Below, piece by piece: positions 8,774 to 17,234 of a stretch of DNA of 64,000 nucleotides. Origin of the DNA: Pasteurella sp049941595 (GTDB lineage: Bacteria > Pseudomonadota > Gammaproteobacteria > Enterobacterales > Pasteurellaceae). Numbering within the stretch: the stretch's first letter is position 1; each line of letters opens with the position of its first letter. The stretch lies in assembly GCA_049941595.1 (NCBI GenBank), contig JBNFNA010000007.1:62001-126000 (forward strand), in the 5' to 3' direction. The notes beneath the pieces are model-generated. The model did not search any database and was not told the origin of the DNA. It saw only the letters and a program-made list of their open reading frames with translations. The translations under genes and the position numbers were made by a program.

Positions 8774-9283
8774 ATGATCCCAATGTTAGGTATTACGGGT
8801 TATAGCGGCAGCGGCAAAACCACCCTATTGGAAAAGCTCGTGCCCGCCTTAATTACGGAAGGCTTACGCATTTCTGTGATTAAACACAGCCATCACAATG
8901 CACAAGTGGACAAAGAAGGCAAAGACAGCTGGCGAATGAAAGAAGCAGGCGCTGCACAAGTGTTAATGGCGTGCGACAATCGCTGGGCATTGATGACAGA
9001 AACCCCAAAGCAAGCAATAGATTTAGCCTATTTATCCCAACAATTTGACCCTAATCTCACAGATCTTATTCTTGTAGAAGGCTTTAAACACGAACCCATT
9101 GAAAAAATTTTAGTACATCGCCAAGCAATGGATAAGCCGTTAAATACCGAAGACGAACACATTGTTGCCTTAGCAACAGACTATCCTGTGCATTCAACTC
9201 ACACTCAATTAGATATTAATAATACCGCAGAAATCACCGCCTTTATTGTGCGTTGGTATAAACAAAAGTGCGGTACAAAATAG
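8774..9283 (+). CDS. mobB: Molybdopterin-guanine dinucleotide biosynthesis adaptor MobB
   Basis: GTP-binding protein that assists MobA in making the bis-MGD cofactor, which enzymes such as TorZ need. It has 169 aa. The P-loop GYSGSGKTT lies at residues 8-16, then KHSHHNAQVDKEGKDSWR and the VEGFKHEP motif typical of MobB. AAAGGAC precedes the ATG. No mobA lies in the window. Confidence 0.93.
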   Translation: MIPMLGITGYSGSGKTTLLEKLVPALITEGLRISVIKHSHHNAQVDKEGKDSWRMKEAGAAQVLMACDNRWALMTETPKQAIDLAYLSQQFDPNLTDLILVEGFKHEPIEKILVHRQAMDKPLNTEDEHIVALATDYPVHSTHTQLDINNTAEITAFIVRWYKQKCGTK

Positions 9284-9295
9284 GAAAATTTTTTT

Positions 9296-10699
9296 ATGAC
9301 TGAACGCGAAAGTTATCGAGGCCTTGCCTGGATTGCTGCTATCGCATTATTTATGCAAACTTTGGATGCAACGATTTTAAATACGGCATTGCCTGCCATT
9401 TCGCGTAGCCTAAATGAATCCCCTTTGGAAATGCAGTTAGCGATTATTAGCTATGCACTTTCTGTCGCATTATTTATTCCAATAAGCGGTTGGCTTGCTG
9501 ACAAATATGGCACACTCAAAATGTTCCAACTTGCAGTAGGCGTGTTTGTAATTGGCTCGATCGCCTGTGCGGTATCTAACACCTTAAACACCCTCGTTTT
9601 TTCTCGTGTATTGCAAGGCTTTGGCGGCGCACTAATGATGCCGGTGGCACGTTTAGCAATTATCCGCACCGTGCCGAAACAACATTTGCTGTCCGTGTGG
9701 AACTTAATGGCAATGGCTGGGCTACTTGGCCCGATCCTTGGTCCAATTTTGGGTGGCTGGCTCGTAACTTATGCCACTTGGCACTGGATTTTCTTAATCA
9801 ATATTCCCATTGGGATTATCGGTATCCTGATTGCCGGCAACTATATGTCAAATCATACGGTTGCCACAAACAAACTCGACTGGGTAGGCTTTATTTTATT
9901 TGCTGGCGGATTAGTCGGCGTAACCCTTGGCTTAGATTTAATTTCTGAACGCAGTGGCAACCACTTTATTTCGTCTGCAGTCTTAACGCTTGGTGTTGTG
10001 CTATTAATATCTTATTATTTTTATGCACGCCGCAATGAAAACACTCTATTGCCATTATCCCTATTTGAAACACGCACTTTTAGTATTGGGATTTTAGCTA
10101 ACTTATTTATTCGTTTATGTGGTTCAGGGATTCCGTTCTTATTACCGTTAATGATGCAAATTGTGTTTAATTACAGTGCAGAATTATCGGGCTGGTTACT
10201 CGCACCAATTGCGATAAGCTCCGTTTTAATGAAACCATTAGTAAGCCCCATTTTAAAACACCTCGGCTACAAAAATACGTTACTTTTGACCGCACTTTTA
10301 CTGAGCTTATGTATTGCGGTAATGGGCTTTACTACCGTTGACACACCAATTTGGCTATTAATCGCCTTACTGTCTTTCTATGGTGCTTGTATGTCAGTGA
10401 TTTTCACAGCAACCAACACCCTCACAGTGAGTGAATTACCCGATCATCACGCCAGTGCGGGCTCTACCGTATTAAGCGTAGCACAGCAAATGGGAATTGG
10501 GATTGGGATTGCCGTCTGTTCGGTGATTTTAGGCGTTTATCGTGACAATATTGGCGAAATTGGTTCACAATTACAGCAATCGTTCAGCTACACCTTTTTC
10601 TCGGTGTCGTTATTCGGTGCGATATTAATCTGGATCCTCACCTATTTAAAACGCACCGACGGAGAAAACTTACAACACGCCAGCAAACGCTCAAGATAA
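9296..10699 (+). CDS. MFS multidrug exporter, DHA2 (EmrB/QacA) type, MdtD-like
   Basis: Proton-coupled drug exporter of 467 aa with about 14 membrane segments. The DHA2 motif QTLDATILNTALPAI occurs in the first helix, followed by the motif A loop WLADKYGTLKMF and motif C (GLLGPILGPILGG) in helix 5. No periplasmic adaptor gene (EmrA-like) lies nearby, so it probably acts alone as MdtD does. It begins 12 bp after mobB and shares its promoter. Substrates cannot be inferred. Confidence 0.85.
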   Translation: MTERESYRGLAWIAAIALFMQTLDATILNTALPAISRSLNESPLEMQLAIISYALSVALFIPISGWLADKYGTLKMFQLAVGVFVIGSIACAVSNTLNTLVFSRVLQGFGGALMMPVARLAIIRTVPKQHLLSVWNLMAMAGLLGPILGPILGGWLVTYATWHWIFLINIPIGIIGILIAGNYMSNHTVATNKLDWVGFILFAGGLVGVTLGLDLISERSGNHFISSAVLTLGVVLLISYYFYARRNENTLLPLSLFETRTFSIGILANLFIRLCGSGIPFLLPLMMQIVFNYSAELSGWLLAPIAISSVLMKPLVSPILKHLGYKNTLLLTALLLSLCIAVMGFTTVDTPIWLLIALLSFYGACMSVIFTATNTLTVSELPDHHASAGSTVLSVAQQMGIGIGIAVCSVILGVYRDNIGEIGSQLQQSFSYTFFSVSLFGAILIWILTYLKRTDGENLQHASKRSR

Positions 10700-10703
10700 C
10701 GAT

Positions 10704-10733
10704 AAAAAAGCCATCTCATCAGATGGCTTTTTA
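10704..10733 (+). terminator. Rho-independent terminator
   Basis: AAAAAGCCATCT and AGATGGCTTTTT arms with a CATC loop lie between the convergent MFS and ansB genes. A-rich and T-rich flanks suit both directions. Confidence 0.85.
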
Positions 10734-10750
10734 TTCTCTATTTCACAATA

Positions 10751-11800
10751 TTAAAAGTCTTCAAAATATTGCTGAATAACTTTCGGATCCGTGGTTTGCG
10801 TTAAACCTAATTGCAACAGCACTCGAGCTTTTTGTGGGTTCAACGTGCCTGATGCACTAAAGCCATAGCTTGTATCGTCCACTTCCGCATCACGTGTTGT
10901 ATAGCCCGTTGGCACACGAGAAGAACGCACTACAGCCACGCCCTCTTTTGCCGCTTTCTCTAACAATTCTAAGTTCGCTTGGTTCATATTCCCATTGCCC
11001 ACACCTGCTACGACAATGCCTTTATATTTTGCATCAAGTAACGCTTGTAACGGCTCTGTTGGCATATTTGCATAAGCATACACAATCCCAACTTTTGGTA
11101 ACTCGTCTAATTTATCCACATTGAATGGCGTGTTCACTGTATGCTTACTTTCAGGCGAACGCTCATAGTCCACACGATCTTCTTGAATGTAACCTAAAGT
11201 GCCAAAGTTTGGTGAAGCAAAAGTTTGCACTGCTGTTGTGCTAGTTTTTGTTACATCACGCGCACCAAGCACTTCGCCATTCATTGCCACTAACACACCA
11301 CGGCCTGCTGATTTTTCATCAGTCGCCACCACGATTGCGTTATACAGATTTAAAGGGCCGTCTGCGCTTTTCTTCGTGCTTGGACGCATTGCCCCCACAA
11401 GCACCACAGGCTTTTCACATTTCACTGTTAAATCAAGGAAATACGCCGTTTCCTCCATTGTGTCAGTGCCGTGCATAATCACAAAACCATCGGTTTCTTT
11501 GCATTGCTGATTAATACGTTTCACCAACTTTAACCACACATCATCACTCATATCCTGCGAACCAATTTTCACCAATTGCTCACCACGAATATTCGCTAAA
11601 ACTTTAATTTCAGGTACCGCATCAATCAATACATCTACATTCAGCTGGCCCGCTTTATAAGCACCACTTACCGCAGTTTGGCCACTTCCCGCAATCGTAC
11701 CGCCTGTTGCAAGAATTGTGACATTCGGCAACTCCGCAGCATAAGCACTTGAAAGTCCAACACTTAATAAGGTTGCAGCTACAATTTTTGATAGTTTCAT
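10751..11800 (-). CDS. ansB: Type II L-asparaginase, periplasmic
   Basis: Hydrolyses asparagine to aspartate and ammonia in the periplasm. The ATG at 11800, preceded by GAGAGGAATGGT, gives 349 aa and puts a clean signal peptide at the N-terminus (cleavage after SSAYA). I reject the 23-codon in-frame extension. Both asparaginase signatures are present: ILATGGTIAGSG with the first catalytic Thr, and the HGTDTMEETAYF block with the second Thr-Asp pair. Aspartate released can feed fumarate respiration, which suits an organism with anaerobic reductases. Confidence 0.93.
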   Translation of the reverse strand: MKLSKIVAATLLSVGLSSAYAAELPNVTILATGGTIAGSGQTAVSGAYKAGQLNVDVLIDAVPEIKVLANIRGEQLVKIGSQDMSDDVWLKLVKRINQQCKETDGFVIMHGTDTMEETAYFLDLTVKCEKPVVLVGAMRPSTKKSADGPLNLYNAIVVATDEKSAGRGVLVAMNGEVLGARDVTKTSTTAVQTFASPNFGTLGYIQEDRVDYERSPESKHTVNTPFNVDKLDELPKVGIVYAYANMPTEPLQALLDAKYKGIVVAGVGNGNMNQANLELLEKAAKEGVAVVRSSRVPTGYTTRDAEVDDTSYGFSASGTLNPQKARVLLQLGLTQTTDPKVIQQYFEDF

Positions 11801-11954
11801 ACCATTCCTCTCTAAGTTGACAAAAAGACAGCATATTATCCCCATAAATTGCATAAGAAGAAAACACAAAAATGATTTTCCTATTCAATTGGCTTTAAAA
11901 ACAACAAGATAGCGCCAAGATGGCAATCTCTCCCAAAAACCACCGCACTTAGAA

Positions 11955-11984
11955 ACAAAAAACCCAAGCAAGTTGCTTGGGGTT
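11955..11984 (-). terminator. Terminator of the lipoprotein gene
   Basis: CCCAAGCA and TGCTTGGG arms (11963-11980) around AGT. On the minus strand a T-rich run follows. An uptake sequence core lies next to it (11942-11950). Confidence 0.75.
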
Positions 11985-11991
11985 GGGTATT

Positions 11992-12825
11992 TTATTGTGG
12001 TCTAGGTTCTGCTGGCCGAGGAGGCGTTGGGGTAATAGATCTCTCTGGCTCCAATTCATCTTTCGACACAGGAATCATAGGAGTAGGCTTCTGAATATCT
12101 CCTCGTTTTCCACCAAAGGCTTCGTAAATACCGATGTCATCATTTACAAACCCTCTCACCTCTTCGGCAGTTTCGCCTGCAAATTCAGCGTAATAGCCCA
12201 TTACTTTGTCACCCATACGAGCTGGTGCTCGGAAGTAACCACCCGTAGATACTCGTGTTTTTTCTAACACAATGTCTGCTAAACGCTTACCATCTTTCAT
12301 TCTACGATCATACAATTTACCGGATAATGTATACTCTCCAAAATCGACATCAAGCTTCATTTTCCCTAACACTTCAGGACCAGCAGAATAGCCGTTATAA
12401 ACTGCTTTTCCTATGTCTGGAACCTCTGTAGGTTGAGTCTTTGAACTATCCCAAAATAGTGGTTTTTTCAGATCATCTGGACGGATATAAACAAGATCAT
12501 CCACAGTAATATTGTCAGTTTTCTCCCAAGCAATAAGTGAATACGGCAAATTAATCATACGAATAGTTTTACCATTCACATTTTTGGTCATTACCCCTTC
12601 TGGTAAATCACTAAAGTCAAGCTCTTCTCCAGTCTGCTGCGTAAACTGCTCACTTTTATCCACCGCCACAAGCTCCCCAAGTTCGGGATCTGGAATACTA
12701 TCAACAGCTTTCTTATTCGGTTCGGGTGTATAATCAATACCCGGCATCCAATTCGCTCCACTTGTCCCACTTCCACAAGCGCCCAACACCATACTCATTA
12801 ATACAACTAATAACGACTTTTTCAT
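11992..12825 (-). CDS. TbpB-like (single-barrel) surface lipoprotein, probable Slam substrate
   Basis: Lipoprotein of 277 aa with a lipobox LGAC and lipidated Cys17. The central region is hydrophilic. Residues of about 130-235 resemble the eight-stranded barrel of transferrin-binding protein B and haemophilin-like lipoproteins: YNGYSAGPEVLGKMKLDVDF, then strands ending in GYYAEFAGETAEEVRGFV and IYEAFGGKR. Such proteins are surface-displayed by a Slam translocator and bind haem, transferrin or complement factors; no Slam gene is visible here. Unusually, about 30 proline-rich residues follow the barrel (ITPTPPRPAEPRPQ end). The ligand is unknown. Confidence 0.7.
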   Translation of the reverse strand: MKKSLLVVLMSMVLGACGSGTSGANWMPGIDYTPEPNKKAVDSIPDPELGELVAVDKSEQFTQQTGEELDFSDLPEGVMTKNVNGKTIRMINLPYSLIAWEKTDNITVDDLVYIRPDDLKKPLFWDSSKTQPTEVPDIGKAVYNGYSAGPEVLGKMKLDVDFGEYTLSGKLYDRRMKDGKRLADIVLEKTRVSTGGYFRAPARMGDKVMGYYAEFAGETAEEVRGFVNDDIGIYEAFGGKRGDIQKPTPMIPVSKDELEPERSITPTPPRPAEPRPQ

Positions 12826-13002
12826 TTTAGCCTCCGCTGTTGTTTGATTTCGTTTTTATACTACCACGACAAATCGTTTCAGCTCTTTGACAATGATCAC
12901 ATTTTGAACAAAATAATGTTTCATATGATAATTTTCTTAATATATTTTTTAATAAAAATAATATTAATAAACGAACGACTAACGATTTTGATGAGGTTTG
13001 AT

Positions 13003-13030
13003 TTATGGATTGGCGGAGAGAATGGGAGTC
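13003..13030. repeat. Left attachment core (copy of selC 3' end)
   Basis: The sequence TTATGGATTGGCGGA then GAATGGGAGTC repeats the 3' end of selC plus its flank at 23379-23407, but lacks one G in the middle. A further TGAGGTTTGAT is shared just outside. These are the expected direct repeats left by site-specific integration into a tRNA gene, with selC kept intact at the integrase end. Confidence 0.85.
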
Positions 13031-13087
13031 CAATTCACTATATAACACATTGATTTTTAAAGGACTAAATTTTAACATCTTAAAATA

Positions 13088-13107
13088 TAGTACTATTCCT
13101 AGTACTA
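13088..13107. repeat. Paired TAGTACTA sites, left end
   Basis: Two perfect copies of the palindrome TAGTACTA start at 13088 and 13100, 12 bp apart. The same pair spacing recurs at the right end (23245 and 23257). Probable arm-type integrase or excisionase binding sites. Confidence 0.6.
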
Positions 13108-13229
13108 TTTTTGTTTGCTACCCCCCTGTTTTGATTATTTTTCATACTTATTTTTGTTTGATTCATCTTCTCTAAAAATGGGTTTCTTTACACTATAAAA
13201 AGTGCTAATTAAAACTTGTTAAGAGAGTG

Positions 13230-13281
13230 TCAGCCATTGGCTGATACCTATCACGTACACGTTAGGATAATTTTCCTAACG
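13230..13281. repeat. Two palindromes near the left end
   Basis: TCAGCCATTGGCTGA (13230-13244) is a perfect odd palindrome. CGTTAGGA and TCCTAACG arms (13260-13281) enclose 6 bases. Neither has a T-run typical of a terminator. They may be protein-binding sites or part of a structured transcript. Confidence 0.45.
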
Positions 13282-13464
13282 GTGAAATATTTAGCTCTTA
13301 TCTATTTGCTAATAAGCGTTGTGTAAATTTGCATATCGGCCACCATTGGCGGCTTAAAATATCCTCAATGTTTTATGTAGCATAATCTCCCTCATTTTTC
13401 ATAAATCCACCACCACGATTTTTATCAAGAAAAAAAGCAATGTGTATATATAAGCAAAAAACTA

Positions 13465-13755
13465 TAGGACCAATAGGACCATAGGACCAATTCAGTATTG
13501 GCACGGGTTGAAAGCCTGTTTTTTGGTCCTATTCGATTTTTAAAAATAGGACCAGTAGGACCAAAATAGGACCAGTTTTAAAAATGGTTGTTTTTTGAGC
13601 TTTAAAAAATAGGACCAAAACAAGCAAAAATAGGACCAAAATCATTAAAAATAGGACCAAAACAACTAAAAATAGGACCAGATTTTACTTATCTTTTCAT
13701 ATAACTTATTGTTTTTTTTTATTGATATATTGTTTTCTGGTCCTATTGGTCCTAT
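13465..13755. repeat. Left iteron cluster (TAGGACCA type)
   Basis: Ten direct copies of TAGGACC start at 13465, 13474, 13482, 13547, 13556, 13567, 13610, 13631, 13652 and 13673; the last four are exactly 21 bp apart. Inverted copies (GGTCCTA) lie near 13524 and at 13739 and 13748, the last two 9 bp apart. An AT-rich stretch separates the 21-bp array from the inverted pair. The layout suits a replication origin bound by an element-encoded initiator. No gene fits here. Confidence 0.8.
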
Positions 13756-13897
13756 AAAAAAACTGTTATCTACACGAAAAAAACTTTTTATCTAATTTTT
13801 TAATTCTGTGCTCATTTTATAATATAAATTAAATGCTACATATTTTGCCATATTTGAACATTAAGCCAACTTATATACTACAAATTAAGCGCTAAAA

Positions 13898-13921
13898 AAG
13901 AGGGCGTTTGCCCTCTTGTTT
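13898..13921 (-). terminator. Terminator of the DUF927 gene and element operon
   Basis: AAGAGGGC and GCCCTCTT arms with a GTTT loop (13898-13917) lie just after the stop of the ATPase gene. On the minus strand the stem is followed by a T-run (TTTTTTAGC). Confidence 0.8.
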
Positions 13922-13933
13922 ATACTGGATAGG

Positions 13934-16105
13934 TTATGTATTTTCTTCCTCGTCCTCGCTCTCTACCAGCGTATAGAGTAAATAGCATCTTGTGCGATCT
14001 CCTTTTATTTGGCGTGGAAGTTTGATTGTAAACCCGTAACCCTTCTCCTTTCCTCTCTTTAACATTCCTTTCTCCGCTAGAATTTGGCAAGCCTGTTTTT
14101 TAGGATGCCCTTTTATTGCCTCGTCAAATGCCATTGGGTACAAATAAAAATGCTCTTGCTTTTCGCCCTTGCTATCTGGTATTACACGAAAGCCAGCGAT
14201 ATTATTTACTTCTCTTTGCATTGGATCTGTGGGGTACTTAATAAAACGCCCCTCCGCATTTGCTAAAAGCCAGCCATTCACTTGCTCAATAACCTGTAAT
14301 TCCTCTCGGCTATGATAACCAAAGATATTCACCCACTCATTAAAGGCTTTCGTTATCGCATTTTCACATTCTGATACTTCCCACCCTGTGAAGTTTAAGG
14401 AAAGTTTTAATGTCGTTTCTAATATCGCAAAACGGCTCATTACACGCTTAACTTGTGAATGGCAATCATTCGGCAAGGTATTTAGTCTATTCTCTAAAAT
14501 GGCTCGATATAGCGGCTCTATGGCGTTGTTATGGTGTAAATCAATAAGGTGCTTAATCCACTCACGCCCTATAACGCCATAATGCAATTTTGAGGCTTGG
14601 TTTAAATGGTCAGCGTGTGCCTTTCCGTCTTTGTGGTGGTGGAATTGAGTAGCCTTTTGCAGTGGAATATTCAACAATCGGACTAATTGCCCTACATTGG
14701 TTTTTATCCCTACGTTAGTTAAATAGGTTTCTAAATCAATCTCCCCCGTAGAAAAAGCCACCGTGCGCCAGCGTGCTAAATCTCGGTTTCCGCCTTCTTT
14801 TGCGCCTTGTATCTTGCCTACACCATTGAATAGACTATAAGCAATGTCGCCCACGTGCTTGCGATTGGTGCTTTGCCCTATCTCATCCAACGGCATAAAG
14901 CCATCATTTCGGGCTTGTGCTTCGTTGCTAATCCCTAACGGTGTAGTTAGCCAACTTAAACGGATTTCATCAGGATGCCCATAAATCGAACTTGCAATAT
15001 TGGCGATAGTTGTTTTCCCTGTTGAACTACCACCAAAGATATGTACACCAAAGCTCTCGGCATTGATCAAATGAATAATAGGCGCACTTAACGCAACAGC
15101 TACACCTAGCATCATAAACGGATTACCAGCCACGTTGTTAGCGATTTCCTGTTGCCAGCTTTCAATGCTACCACTTACGCCATAGCCTCTATTATTGGCG
15201 GACTGCCCTACAAAGAATACTGGCGTTTTAGGCTCTCCTATCACCTCACCATTAGGCAAAATATATGCGCCTGATTGCCACCCTGTCGCATTCACTACAC
15301 GATAAAAGCCCTTTTGATAGTAGTCCTGTAAATAATCGGCTAAGAAAGGGCGTAAGCGTTGATTATTCGTGATATTCAAGCCATTTTTACGCAATAATTG
15401 CCAGCCTGTACGCTCGCCAACGTCTTTTAATGGCAAAGCAATAATTTTACTTTTCTCGCTGCGATTAGGCGTAAAGCGTAACATTGTGTAAAACTCATCC
15501 TCACTTTGCCCCATTCCGACAACTTCCACCGCATCGCAAAGCCATTCTATTTTGTCCTCGTAGATTTCACCAGTTGAACTATTGGTTTTTAAAGTAATGC
15601 GATATAAGCCCCTTTTCCCTCGTTCTGTGCGATCTTCGATAAAAGGTAAGGTGTTATCTTTGTGTACCTCTGCGATGCTCTCGCTCACGATTTCAGCCAC
15701 GCTATCGCCCTTTCTTACTCGTTTAATATAATCACTTAGATTCTCGGTTACTTCACCAATACAATTACATAATGCCAATTGCTCAACCTTAGAATGTTTG
15801 GCAAGGTTAAGACAAAGTGCGGTAACTTCTGCTTGTAAAAGCTTACCACATTGAATTAGCCTTACTGCTCTCTGTGCTGGTGGAACAATTGCTAACTGCT
15901 CTAATTTATTCAACTGCTTTACATCAAGAACAATTGGCTTTTGTTTTGAGTCATGTTGCAATGCTTGGCAAAGTAAGAGCCATCCCTCGCCCTTACCTTT
16001 ACCCCACCATTCCCACGCTTGATTGCCTGCTAGCACAATTAAATCACTCAACGGCTCATTAGGTTGTCCTTTAAAGTTTGGTGCCTGAATCATTTTTTTA
16101 CTCAT
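13934..16105 (-). CDS. DUF927-type ATPase, probable replication helicase of the element
   Basis: Protein of 723 aa from the ATG at 16105, chosen because AGGTGG precedes it; an in-frame ATG 7 codons earlier lacks such a site. The centre resembles DUF927, a helicase-like P-loop ATPase found in mobile elements: Walker A GGSSTGKTT near residues 358-366 and an acidic Walker B-like MPLDEIGQ near 404-411. The N-terminal 150 residues show no clear primase or zinc motif. It is the last and largest gene of the operon and ends beside the left iteron cluster, so an origin-melting role is inferred. Its start overlaps the upstream gene by 8 bp (ATGAGTAA). Confidence 0.75.
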   Translation of the reverse strand: MSKKMIQAPNFKGQPNEPLSDLIVLAGNQAWEWWGKGKGEGWLLLCQALQHDSKQKPIVLDVKQLNKLEQLAIVPPAQRAVRLIQCGKLLQAEVTALCLNLAKHSKVEQLALCNCIGEVTENLSDYIKRVRKGDSVAEIVSESIAEVHKDNTLPFIEDRTERGKRGLYRITLKTNSSTGEIYEDKIEWLCDAVEVVGMGQSEDEFYTMLRFTPNRSEKSKIIALPLKDVGERTGWQLLRKNGLNITNNQRLRPFLADYLQDYYQKGFYRVVNATGWQSGAYILPNGEVIGEPKTPVFFVGQSANNRGYGVSGSIESWQQEIANNVAGNPFMMLGVAVALSAPIIHLINAESFGVHIFGGSSTGKTTIANIASSIYGHPDEIRLSWLTTPLGISNEAQARNDGFMPLDEIGQSTNRKHVGDIAYSLFNGVGKIQGAKEGGNRDLARWRTVAFSTGEIDLETYLTNVGIKTNVGQLVRLLNIPLQKATQFHHHKDGKAHADHLNQASKLHYGVIGREWIKHLIDLHHNNAIEPLYRAILENRLNTLPNDCHSQVKRVMSRFAILETTLKLSLNFTGWEVSECENAITKAFNEWVNIFGYHSREELQVIEQVNGWLLANAEGRFIKYPTDPMQREVNNIAGFRVIPDSKGEKQEHFYLYPMAFDEAIKGHPKKQACQILAEKGMLKRGKEKGYGFTIKLPRQIKGDRTRCYLLYTLVESEDEEENT

Positions 16106-16532
16106 TTCCACCACCTTGTATTTCATCTACATTGAAACTAACGCTATATAATTTGCTAATTAAATATTTAGCACCACGCATAAAGGCTTTAATCTGCCCC
16201 TTTTGCTCCTTACTTAACGTTTTTCCTTCTGCTAACTCTTCCACCATCAGCAAGCCTTTTGATAACCGTTCGGCTAAATCATCACATTCTTTGGCTAATT
16301 TAATCTTATGGTGATAGCAATCTGGAAATTCATTAAAACAGCGTTGGTTACTGTCTTTCATTAGCTGAAATTGGCGGTTAATTTGCGTATATAGCACACA
16401 TAAGCCATTTCCCTTGCCTAAGGTGAGGGTTGGCTTTCTATCGTTCAAATAGCCCTCTAATTTCGCTTTAAATGGTTTATTTGGTTCGGTGGTGGATTTC
16501 GCTACTTTCATTTGAGTAATTGGATTCATCAT
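16098..16532 (-). CDS. Conserved-looking element protein, 144 aa, function unknown
   Basis: No family recognised. The product is basic in its first half, has a Cys/His-containing middle (NQRCFNEFPDCYHHKIK) and a helical second half with a run of acidic and basic residues (ECDDLAERLSKGLLMVEELAEG). GAGGAGCA precedes the ATG at 16532, which overlaps the stop of the previous gene (ATGATGA). Tight coupling to the ATPase gene suggests a replication or control partner. That is inference only. Confidence 0.6.
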   Translation of the reverse strand: MMNPITQMKVAKSTTEPNKPFKAKLEGYLNDRKPTLTLGKGNGLCVLYTQINRQFQLMKDSNQRCFNEFPDCYHHKIKLAKECDDLAERLSKGLLMVEELAEGKTLSKEQKGQIKAFMRGAKYLISKLYSVSFNVDEIQGGGNE

Positions 16533-16855
16533 TGCTCCTCCCCTAAACCATCTGGATTACTGATTCTGATTTCAGAATACAAACCAGTGCTTTTTAAATA
16601 GTCGGATACTTCACAAGCTTGAGCATAGGTAGGATATTCGGCTATAAAATCAATCTCGCCTTGTTTATCAAAAACGGTTATTTCATAAGGGGAACGCTCT
16701 ACTCTCAATGTTGAACCATAGACAAGCGGATCGTTATCCATTGCCTCACGTGCGATTTGTGCCGCCTCTTGGTATGTTTTCCCTGTGGCAATAATGAATG
16801 GTTGACCTTCTACGGTTTCATCTTCCCTATAAGTGATTACGCTGTATTTACGCAT
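16529..16855 (-). CDS. Small element protein, 108 aa, function unknown
   Basis: Starts at the ATG at 16855 after GGAGGT, not at the longer in-frame start at 16885. The sequence alternates beta-like strands and short helices: RKYSVITYRED, FIIATGKTYQEAAQIARE, ITVFDKQGEIDFIAEYPTYAQA. Two similar halves (ATGKTYQEAAQ and AEYPTYAQACE) hint at an internal repeat. No known domain recognised. Its start codon overlaps the preceding stop as ATGCGTAA. Confidence 0.6.
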   Translation of the reverse strand: MRKYSVITYREDETVEGQPFIIATGKTYQEAAQIAREAMDNDPLVYGSTLRVERSPYEITVFDKQGEIDFIAEYPTYAQACEVSDYLKSTGLYSEIRISNPDGLGEEQ

Positions 16856-17234
16856 AAGCCACCTCCATAGCAGGAGTAAAAACAATAGATGTGCGTGAAC
16901 GAACCGCTAAAAGTGCGGTAGATTTTTGACTGGTTTTCATTGTGGGATTTCTCTTGTATGTTTTAGTAAAAAGAGTACCGCCCTTAGTAGGGTGCGATAC
17001 AGACTCAACTACCGCATACAAACGGCTAGCCTTATTCGTGCGATTGCTCGCCTTATTTCGACTTATCATCTGTACCGCAAATTCGATATTTTCAGGGTGT
17101 AGTAAGCCCTTGAAAGAAATTTGAGGTAAAAAAATTCCGCAAGTCTTACGGGTGCGGTGTCCGTTGTATGGGGTAGTACCTTGAATACTACTAGTAATAA
17201 CAGATCTTGACAATGCTTTTTTCACATTACGCAT
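16848..17234 (-). CDS. Basic element protein, 128 aa, function unknown
   Basis: Read from the ATG at 17234 after AAGGGGG. The product is rich in Lys, Arg, Ser and Thr and ends in AMEVAYA. No domain recognised. Its start overlaps the stop of the Icd-like gene by 8 bp (ATGCGTAA), and the same octamer is used again at its own end. An uptake sequence lies inside near 16911. The low complexity leaves some doubt that it is translated throughout. Confidence 0.5.
   Translation of the reverse strand: MRNVKKALSRSVITSSIQGTTPYNGHRTRKTCGIFLPQISFKGLLHPENIEFAVQMISRNKASNRTNKASRLYAVVESVSHPTKGGTLFTKTYKRNPTMKTSQKSTALLAVRSRTSIVFTPAMEVAYA

Larger units (their letters stand above)
12826..13933. other. Gene-free 1.1 kb: lipoprotein promoter side and left end of the element
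   Basis: No credible gene. From left to right it holds AT-rich sequence upstream of the lipoprotein gene, the left core repeat (13003-13030), two TAGTACTA sites (13088-13107), palindromes at 13230-13281, the left iteron cluster (13465-13755) and the terminator of the DUF927 gene (13898-13920). Confidence 0.8.

Noticed and set aside
13003..13045. A second tRNA gene at the left end of the element
   Set aside because: Only the 3' end of selC is present and one base is missing; it is an attachment repeat, not a gene.
13465..13755. Regular repeats resembling a CRISPR array
   Set aside because: Units are only 7-12 bp, spacers are 2-14 bp of AT-rich sequence, some copies are inverted, and no cas genes are present. 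Iterons explain them better.
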